Shown here piece by piece: positions 56,614 to 64,000 of a DNA stretch of 64,000 bases. The stretch is from positions 372,001 to 436,000 of the forward strand of contig JAYKXP010000013.1 of the NCBI GenBank assembly GCA_037176845.1. The letters run 5' to 3'. Position 1 is the first letter of the stretch. Each line of letters starts with the position of its first letter. The stretch is from Paramarasmius palmivorus. Taxonomy: Eukaryota; Basidiomycota; Agaricomycetes; Agaricales; Marasmiaceae. A program made the position numbers and the translations under genes. The notes under the pieces are model-generated. The model was not told the DNA's origin. It saw only the letters and a program-made list of their open reading frames with translations, and searched no databases.

Positions 56614-59600
56614 ATGAAGTACCTTGCACTCCTAGCTGCCTCAGCTCTTACAGCCTCTGCAGTGTTTGTTCACCCTGGCATGCTGCACACTGCCAAAGAC
56701 TTCGATCGTGTCACCACCAATGTCAAGGCCGGTAACGAACCATGGCTCACTGGGTGGTACAAGTTGACGAACAACTCGCACGCTCAATCTACTTACACTG
56801 CCTCTCCTGTCGAGCTTCTTTGTCGAGGAGTGGGCGGTGATTGCACCGAAAATTATAGTCTAGCTTTCAACGACGCCGCAGCTGCTTACCAGTATGTCAA
56901 AGCTGTGTTTATCGCTAGCGCGTGTGCTTACTTGCCGTGTTATTTAGGCTCGCCATTCGCTAGAAAGTAACAGGGGATGAAGCATACGGTACTGCTGCCG
57001 TAGATATCCTCAACGCGTGGTCCGGCACCCTGCAGATCATCTCGGGCAACGAGGACAAGTACCTAGCTTCTGGCCTTTATGGATACCAATTCGCCAATGC
57101 TGCTGAGATCCTTCGTGATTTCGACGGCTTCACGGACAATGATCTAGTTGCTATCACATCCATGTTGGTCAATATATTCTACCCCATGAACCACGAGTTT
57201 CTTGTAGAGCACAACGGGGCAGCCATTGACCACTATTGGGCGAATTGGGACCTTTGCAACCTAGCTACCATGCTGTCTGTCGGAATCTTGTCTGATAATC
57301 AGACAATGTTCGACGAGGCAATCAACTACTTCTTTACCGGTGCTGGCAATGGTAACATCGATAAACTCTTCTGGATTGTATATGACGACGGTACAGCCCA
57401 GGTTCAAGAGGTAGGTGGTTCTCGAAACAAGTCTGATTAGCTGGCTCATCTGCAATTAGTCTGGTCGTGACCAGGGACATACCATGCTCAGCATTGCGAT
57501 TAGTACAGCCTTCGCGCAGATGGCGTACAATCAAGGGGTCAACCTCTTTGCCTACGACGACTACCTTATGCTCAAAGGCGCCGAATACGCAGCCAAGTAC
57601 AACTTGGGTTACGATGTTCAGTACACCACCTACTCCAACACATCGGGAAAATGAGCACGATATTTACCTTGGAATAAATAGATTTCAGTGATTTGTTTCC
57701 ATATAAATGGTTTGAAATGATTTCGGGGTATTCAACTGTAAGTAAATCAAAGTAAATGAGATATAAATGAGCCGAAATGATTTTGGCCAATGTAAATGAA
57801 TGTAAATGGGCCATAAATGGGCGTAAATGATTCTGGTCAATTTAAATGAAGGTAAATGAAGATACATGCCAATCGACGGGAACATTGTGTACCAGTCCCT
57901 CAACCGATATCCAGATATCCTCTGGATACGCAATAGTAGACGAATTCGTCATCCTTGTCATACCAGAGGATAATGAACGCCTCAGATCTCAGCTAATGGT
58001 GAAAGCGTAAGCTGTCGGATTTGGTTGCTTCGGGCTGTATTTTCTGTAGGGGATGTCGGTCAAAGGGGTGGAAATTGTGACGTTGTCCCAGAATGGTATC
58101 TACATAACTGTATGTTCAAGTTAGAAAATGACAGGAACGTAAAATAGCAGGTCACGCAGACATCCTATGCTCGTCTCATTTGCTTCTCATTCTATACCCT
58201 ATTTCCTCCTTTATTCTCCACAGACCTGATTAGCACATCGAAACATGTCAGAAAGGAATGGGGTACCATGGCCATTGATATCGGCATGGTGGTAGGGATA
58301 AGAAGACTGACAATGACTCAAGCGGGCGGATGGCCGTGGTCTACGGACCACACGTGACTTGACAGACCAAGGAAATCTCGGCCCAAATTTCGTTCGCGCG
58401 TGACGTCACGCCTTTTCCCCTCTTTCTTCTTGACCTCCACCATCAAACGACTCGAATGCTCCCCATCGTTGGCCGCGATGAGCGTAACACATTGCTCATC
58501 ATGTATCCCGGCAAGGCTAGCTATTCTTTCCATATTATCGTTGACCGTCAACCCTAGAAACCGCCAGCAAAACCCCAACACTATCAAACAACCCTATGCC
58601 CTGACCCCGCGATTGCGAGCTCAATTAATCTCTTGCCTGCGTATACGGTGAGCTTCCTCCTGTATCTCCATCAAATCGGTTCTTAGCATTGTTATCAATG
58701 TGTTAACAGTGAAGGTCGCAAAAGCAAACTGCTCGCCGAGGGTAACCCTATGCCCTGGTTCAAAGTTGTAGTGGCAACGAGATCGCCTTCAAGGTGCCTG
58801 ACGGGTAGCTCAGTAAGTTACTTCTTTGTATTGTTAAGAATGTCTCAGCTAGTCTCAGAATTGCCAGTACCAAGTTGAAGCAATCCCAGTGCGCCGACTC
58901 CAAGCCTACCCTTCATCTCGAAACTACCGTCCTCGGTATGTTATTATCCTCTCTATCTTCAGCGTACGCTGATATTTAGAACGCATATATCGGCCCAGTT
59001 GGATCGTCGAGTTCTCAGGCCCAACCAGAACCATGTTTTGACGATAACACTGCCCCTGGTACTGCCGTAACGTGATGAACTGCTACACCACTACTCACGA
59101 CCTCCATCCCTACCTCCCATCATTGGCAACAGTAGCAAGTTCGGTACTATGGTCATCATCTAGGGCCAGTTCCATGTAAGCATCCTCATGAAATCCCTCA
59201 CCACCCCTGTACTGATTGTGATACATGTCAGGTGTTGCGCGTGGTGGAGTTTGGGATGACAGTGGTGTTTCGTTTCCATAATATTGTGTAATAATACTGT
59301 GTATCGTACAGTCTGTAGATAAATGGCCCTATTCAATATTCAATTACTCGATACCGAATGCGTGCTCAGGCGTGAGCTAAATGCATGTAAGTGTAAGTAA
59401 ATGAATTGAAATCGTCGAAATACATTTAAATAACTGAAATGATTTCGGCCCATTTACTTTCATTTATATTCAACCTGATAGGGGAGGTCTGATTTGTTTC
59501 ATTTACTTTTCTAAAATCCATTTAAATGTATTTCGCTCATTTACATTTATTTCGCAGATTTAAATAGATTTAAATGAACGTAAATCAGCCGTCCATTTTC

Positions 59601-59844
59601 CCGATGCAGCGACGTCACTCAGACTGTGATTAGTCCTGACAGTAGGGGGAATATCCGTCCTGCCTGGGAGCTGGTCTACAACCACTACGTGAAGGTTGAG
59701 GGGAAGGAAGCAACATATTCAGCTCAATATGCAGATTTAGTGAGAAGGAATGGCAGTGGTGCGGAAGGCGGCGGAGGTGATTACGAGTCAACCAGCGGTG
59801 GATACGATCAGCTAGGCTTTGGAACTTTGTTGTATACCATGTGA
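56614..59844 (+). pseudogene. Alginate-lyase-superfamily protein, copy 2, broken by a transposon
   Basis: Tandem duplicate of the gene at 54978 with the same intron sites and very similar protein (signal peptide MKYLALLAASALTASAV, SGLYGYQFANAAEILRDF, HYWANWDLCNLATML, RDQGHTMLSIAIS). Two lesions: the Trp codon of AIRWK is TAG at 56961-56963, and a 1,966-bp element (57641-59606) sits inside the Ser/Asn codons of YTTYSN-SDVTQT, giving a stop (SGK then TGA) a few codons in. The 3' part after the element (59607-59844, VTQTVISPDSRGNIRPAWEL to FGTLLYTM) is intact in frame, so the insertion is recent. Confidence 0.92.
57641..59606. mobile_element. Non-autonomous TIR DNA transposon, 1,966 bp
   Basis: Perfect 13-bp terminal inverted repeats, CATCGGGAAAATG at 57641-57653 and its complement at 59594-59606. 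Comparison with lyase copy 1 defines the empty site and shows a 2-bp target duplication, CA (57639-57640 and 59607-59608). About 200 bp inside each end is packed with variants of an AAATGA / GTAAATG word (57680-57870 and 59380-59590), in opposite dominant orientation at the two ends, as expected of transposase-binding subterminal repeats. No transposase frame is present. The middle (about 58200-59260) is of normal composition and may contain captured host exons. Superfamily not assigned; a CACTA/Plavaka-like origin is possible from the short TSD. Confidence 0.9.
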
Positions 59845-60191
59845 AGCATTTTTGTCACGGTTTCGCATCCTCGTCTTTATGTACCCTTTCTTGTCTTTCC
59901 TAATTGAATATCTAAATTCCTGCTTGTATCCCAATAGCTTAGCGAGGTTGCTTGATGTCGTGGATGACGCAATCGGAGAGTTAGCAAGCGCCCAAGTCCT
60001 TGTGCAAAAAAAGTCGCGTCGCTGTCTCCCATCAACGTCCACGACCCACAATTCATACATTCCTATCTTCATAACTCTCGAGTTCTGGTGTCTTAGAGAG
60101 AGAAATTTGGCAGTATTTTTGGCCTGAGGTACGTATTACCCCTCTGAAGTCGTCAATCTCTCAAAATCAAACATCGTTCGCAGACACCACC
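59845..60191. other. Intergenic, promoter of the next F-box gene
   Basis: No coding features seen; not similar to the 240-bp cassette in front of the F-box gene at 2704. Confidence 0.5.
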
Positions 60192-61784
60192 ATGACCGAC
60201 ACTTGCCCCCTTTGCAGCTCAGCTGTATCCCCTTCTACTCCTCCAGCCCCGATATCTTCAGAAGCAGAAGCCCTTTTGGGTACCAATAATCCACCATCTG
60301 AACACGCTCGTCATACATTCGGTGTCAACCTTGTAGATTCAGAAACCCGTTTAGAAGACGTGACCGGAAGAATCGCCCGGCTCGAAGAAAGCCTGCGTAT
60401 TCTTCGCGAGGAGCAGAGCGAGCTCAACAGAGCTGTACAAACATATCGCAAGGTCCTTCACCCAATCCGGCTTCTCCCACAAGAAGTCCTGTACGGGATC
60501 TTCTCGGCTTGTATTGAACCCAGTGGTATCATGGACACATTTCTCGTACAAGGACGTCCTTATCAGAAAGACTCCTTAGACCCAGCCAAGCCACCTTGGA
60601 CGTTGGCTCAGGTCTCTCGCGCATGGAGAACTGCCGCAATCTCCTATCCTTCACTCTGGTCCTACATAGGCATCCAGTTACCCAATTCCTCGACGAGCGA
60701 ATGGCATATCAATCGCATGGCCGCCCAACTCATGTTACAACTGCAACGTTCTCAGCTCCATTCCCTTACTGTTTCCCTCAGATCCGAATACAACGAAAAT
60801 CATCCACGAGTGGATCGTTTGTTGCTACTCATTTGCTCGCATTCAGCCAGATGGGATACCTTACGGACATGGTTCTGGACGACGCCCATCGAGACATTCG
60901 AAGCCATGTCATGGATGATCAAGGGAAATCTCCCCGTTTTACGTCGTCTGTACCTCGAGATCGGTCACCACTCTCAAACCGGAGGTACTATCGATGTCTT
61001 CGAGTTTGCTCCTCAGTTACAGGATCTGATGATATGGGGTCGTACGGCTGGATTGTCAGACGTCCTACGACTCCCATGGACACAGATAACACGTTTTCGG
61101 GGCACCTCCGACAAATCCGAAGCACGTACCTCCATCGATTACGATTTCCTCTCCAAGATGATGAATCTTCGAGAACTCGTTGAGATACGACATTTCCCCC
61201 CGACTATTGTCGAGTCTGAAACAACGTTGCAGTTGCGCTCCCTGCAGAGCCTCGCTATCGTCGCAAAAGAAGGGTCAGTGCTTCCTAGTAAAGTTCTCGA
61301 CATCATAACGTCGGACAACTTGCTTGATTTCCGCTTGGATGCGAGGACCGACCCAGTTTCCGTAGCGAGGCTGTTAACACGTTCCTCTGCCACGATTCGG
61401 TCTCTTTCGTTGAGACTTCTAGGCGACATCAACGCAGCACATGTGATTCGCGTCCTGGAATGTGTTCCAAGACTCACGTCTCTTTCCCTGCGTCAAGTCT
61501 CGGATGAGGTTATTATGGCTTTAGGAGAACAGAGTGCCTCGGGCAAACCTCGGCTGCTGAAGGACCTCGAGAAGCTGACGTTGTACGCCCCATGTAGGAT
61601 TGACGGTAATATACTGTTCGCTATGGCAATGGCAAGAGCGAGAGAGCCCATGACTCTTTGTCTTGATGACAATGTTACACTGCAGGACGATACGCGCCAA
61701 GAGCTTGAAGGGTTAAGGAGGCAGGGGTTGAACTTCTGTCGTATCAAACCAAAGTGGAGCCAAGCATTGCTCGAGCCTTACTAG
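60192..61784 (+). CDS. F-box protein, subfamily A (CPxC N-terminus)
   Basis: Intact single-exon gene of 530 residues. CPLC at residues 4-7, a coiled coil (about ETRLEDVTGRIARLEESL), F-box HPIRLLPQEVLYGIFSACI, PPWTLAQVSRAWRTAAISY, then LRR-like repeats with LMLQLQRSQLHSLTVSLRSE as a subfamily signature that also marks the truncated copy at 31745-32288. The C-terminal LEKLTLYAPC block is shared with the gene at 43232, so these two are the closest pair in the window. Expected SCF adaptor; target unknown. Confidence 0.88.
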   Translation: MTDTCPLCSSAVSPSTPPAPISSEAEALLGTNNPPSEHARHTFGVNLVDSETRLEDVTGRIARLEESLRILREEQSELNRAVQTYRKVLHPIRLLPQEVLYGIFSACIEPSGIMDTFLVQGRPYQKDSLDPAKPPWTLAQVSRAWRTAAISYPSLWSYIGIQLPNSSTSEWHINRMAAQLMLQLQRSQLHSLTVSLRSEYNENHPRVDRLLLLICSHSARWDTLRTWFWTTPIETFEAMSWMIKGNLPVLRRLYLEIGHHSQTGGTIDVFEFAPQLQDLMIWGRTAGLSDVLRLPWTQITRFRGTSDKSEARTSIDYDFLSKMMNLRELVEIRHFPPTIVESETTLQLRSLQSLAIVAKEGSVLPSKVLDIITSDNLLDFRLDARTDPVSVARLLTRSSATIRSLSLRLLGDINAAHVIRVLECVPRLTSLSLRQVSDEVIMALGEQSASGKPRLLKDLEKLTLYAPCRIDGNILFAMAMARAREPMTLCLDDNVTLQDDTRQELEGLRRQGLNFCRIKPKWSQALLEPY

Positions 61785-62387
61785 TATAACAACCCTGTAT
61801 GTATGCATGATGTATTCGAGGAATCCATGGTTCACTAGGATCATGTATGGAATCTGAATGAAGATCTGCACAGATGTACCGATTGAACGTGCGAATCTAC
61901 AAGGGGCGTGTATACCAGCCGGATCCATCACTTCTTCCGACACCTCCACATGCCTTATTCATAAAACCTTCGGAATCGTCAATCGAACCTCTATTTCTGA
62001 TCAACTCATCCAAAAGGGACAACGAAGAGCGTGCATAGGGCGTGGTGAACTCCTGTCGTTATTTTTCTTGAAATGGCAACATCCGCACAACGGGCTGCAG
62101 GCCTGAGGACCAGAATCCTGAGGAGGCATACCCCTCGAACAACGTGCTGACCTTTCCTGGGAGTTTTGGTATTGGGCCCAGAAAGTGGCATTGGTGGGTT
62201 CCCCCTTCAGCGGATTTGGACTGACTCTTACTTGCCAACGGTTTTTAGCAGTCATATTGACGGCTCACATCGCTATGAATTGCGTCTCAAAAGGCAGGGA
62301 AAAGGTCGAATCGAATAACTTCTCCACTCACGGTAAGCACGCCTCATCCGTTCCTTTTTTTCCTGACGTTTCGAAGGAAGCTGCTAT
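61785..62387. other. 5' flank of FunK1-like gene, upstream exons unclear
   Basis: An exon near 62185-62336 ending in a GTAAGC donor may belong to the kinase gene, but its frame could not be fixed. Nothing else recognised. Confidence 0.4.
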
Positions 62388-63977
62388 ATGGTAGAATCAT
62401 CAAGATCAAAGACGTTTCAAAGCGCGAAGAATTTCTGTCGAACAACGGGCCAACTGAAGAGAACTGGCGAGAAGAGATCTGTTTCTGGCGTCTCTTTCCA
62501 ACACGATTCATCGAGAAGGTATACTGTTCCACCGGAACCGCCGCGCACAGCTGCACGTATTGGCGGAGCCCATGTTGAAAATTTGGTCGCACGAGGTGTG
62601 TATTGCTTTAGCTGTCCAGTACACGCCTAGCCTGATAGTATCCTGGCACTGATGCAGATACGCAAGTTTGGATATCACATTTCGATTACGGACGCCATAT
62701 TCAGTGCTCTGCATCTGACGTGTTAGACTCGGAGGATCTTCCTTACTTCCTTGCCCTAGCCTTGTCACCACCACGTTTCAAGCAGCAAGAATTGGCCCAT
62801 ACTTCTCAGATCGATGCTCACAATTTCCCTCCAAGAAGCAGGATATTGGGTATTTTCCGCCGAAGCTGGGAAAACAGGAGAGACCCTCGCTGTGGTCTTT
62901 CTGAGCGTTCTCTATGGATATCGTATGGAACTCTTCGGCGACGCGAAGCTACCCTGAAACTATCGCATATGGAAACATCTCGCATAAGCGAGGTGACCAT
63001 CGTCGAACGAGCTAGGGAGTTATTGGATATACTCCCCTGCCTACCCGAGGTCCTAGGCAGTGCGGTAGGCTTTGTCGATCTCAATGCTTGCCACATTCAA
63101 CGGGGCTTTGGAATCGAAATGGACAGGAAGAAAATACCGCACAGAGTACCTTGTGCAATTATTTTGGTCACCTACTTTCCGTTGATATCGTTGACGACGG
63201 ACATGGAGTTGTTCAGGGCGGCTTTTGCCAGGCTTATTTGCTGTGAGTACTTACTTCTATGTCCTCCATGTTACTTCTAATTGATGTCGTCTAGGTCATG
63301 CAATTCTTTGGCTGTGTGGTATCAAACACGGCGATATTAATGTTGCGAGTTTGATGTGTAGCACGGATGGCACACCGACGCTGTGGGACTACGATTGCTG
63401 TTACCTCGCATGGGAGGAGAGCCCGACAGGATGCACCAGTACCGGAATTACGAAGTTCATGGCTTCAGAGTTGTTGACCAATCGTGCTATGGCAGTCGGA
63501 GTCCAAAAGGTCTACAGGCACGACGCAGAGGCGTTTGCCTGGGTGCTCTTGTGGATCCTCGGTCGCTACCGTGATGGCAAACAACTCGAACTTGGCGAGG
63601 GCAGGCTTTTTGATACCTGGGCAAGGAAAACCAACTATGCAGAGGTGAAGGAAAAGAGGCTTATGGCTTTTGCGTCTGCTGTGAAGCTGGAAGTGCAGAT
63701 TCCTCAGCCTCTGTCAGACTATTTCAGAGTCGATGCCTTCCAGTTCATTGGAAGCCTCAGAAACTCACAACTGGGACATGAAATGGCCATAGTGGAACTC
63801 GCAACCCAAGGAGCGTTCCTGGATCAACACTCGAAACAAGAGCTTGAAAGGAAACTAGCAGGGTTTGCGTCAACAACCTTTATTAGAAATGTTCTGAACA
63901 CACGGCTAGTTGCCAGTAGCGAGTACTCAGGTCTGGTTGAAGATGCCCTGGAAATCTACGTGGCGAGACATCTGTAG
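62388..63977 (+). CDS. FunK1-like fungal protein kinase (5' end unresolved)
   Basis: The C-terminal part is clear: across a GTGAGT...CTAG intron (63243-63294) the protein reads FARLICC joined to HAILWLCGIKHGDINVASLM, then TPTLWDYDCC, TKFMASELL and RHDAEAFAWVLLWILG. These match the FunK1 catalytic loop (HGD-I-x-x-x-N-LM), the D-F/Y-D motif, the FMA-x-ELL activation end and the RHDxESxxWVLxW signature. The loop Asn is replaced by Ser here (HGDINVASL), and DFD is DYD. The 5' part (62388-62720) has plausible pieces (KIKDVSKREEFLSNNG, EENWREEICFWRLFP) that do not join the rest in one frame, so introns are missed or the gene is damaged. Function unknown; the family is expanded in mushroom-forming fungi. 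Confidence 0.6.
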
Positions 63978-64000
63978 CCAGCTCCTGTAACATATTCGTT

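Noticed and set aside
57641..59606. Autonomous transposon
   Set aside because: No frame inside is long enough or has a DDE-type or other transposase motif; only short exon-like pieces.
1..64000. tRNA, rRNA or CRISPR features
   Set aside because: Scanned by eye for A/B-box-like and cloverleaf patterns and regular spaced repeats; none convincing, and CRISPR is not expected in a fungus.

Overview
The window is nuclear DNA of a filamentous basidiomycete, most likely an Agaricomycete. The evidence is the mean intron size of about 50-60 bp (GT...AG, many with a CTAAC-like branch site), dense gene packing on both strands, and a set of families expanded in mushrooms: F-box proteins with an HPIRRLP-type F-box start, a NACHT/STAND protein with the N-terminal GGTFN motif, FunK1-like kinases, an agaric HNH-like family and a CxG-type P450. 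No rRNA, tRNA, CRISPR or prokaryote-like operon was seen. Most genes are split, so CDS coordinates below are outer limits and the exon structures were read by eye.

Layout. 0.5-9.7 kb: a chitin-deacetylase-like enzyme, an F-box gene, a kinase-like gene bracketed by two direct copies of a 240-bp promoter/5'UTR cassette, then the divergent pair glucosidase II beta and ribosomal protein eS25. 10-16.5 kb: a minus-strand tandem array of F-box genes (one intact, one broken, one 80-bp relic, one diverged). 17-24 kb: a small spliced membrane protein, a single-pass receptor-like protein and a dead GH27 alpha-galactosidase. 26.9-30.5 kb: a 1180-residue NACHT protein whose whole C-terminal two thirds is five tandem copies of the NACHT-associated helical/winged-helix arm. 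30.8-32.3 kb: remnants of a GH47 mannosidase and an F-box gene. 33.8-42.8 kb: ribosomal protein uL2, a type I membrane protein, a gene relic, an HNH-like gene, a coiled-coil protein, an acyltransferase and the sterol C8 isomerase ERG2. 43.2-49.5 kb: an F-box gene, an SH3 protein and a Gln/Met/Gly-rich probable chromatin or transcription cofactor. 51.7-59.8 kb: a P450 and a tandem pair of alginate-lyase-superfamily genes, the second killed by a nonsense codon and a 1,966-bp DNA transposon with terminal inverted repeats. 60-64 kb: an F-box gene and a FunK1-like kinase.

How it fits together. Housekeeping genes (eS25, uL2, glucosidase II beta, ERG2, SH3 protein) are scattered between fast-evolving families that duplicate and decay in place: eight F-box loci of two subfamilies, two kinases, one NACHT protein, an HNH-like gene. 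The most unusual object is the NACHT protein with a repeated arm; the second is the duplicated promoter cassette whose identity ends within a few bases of a start codon.
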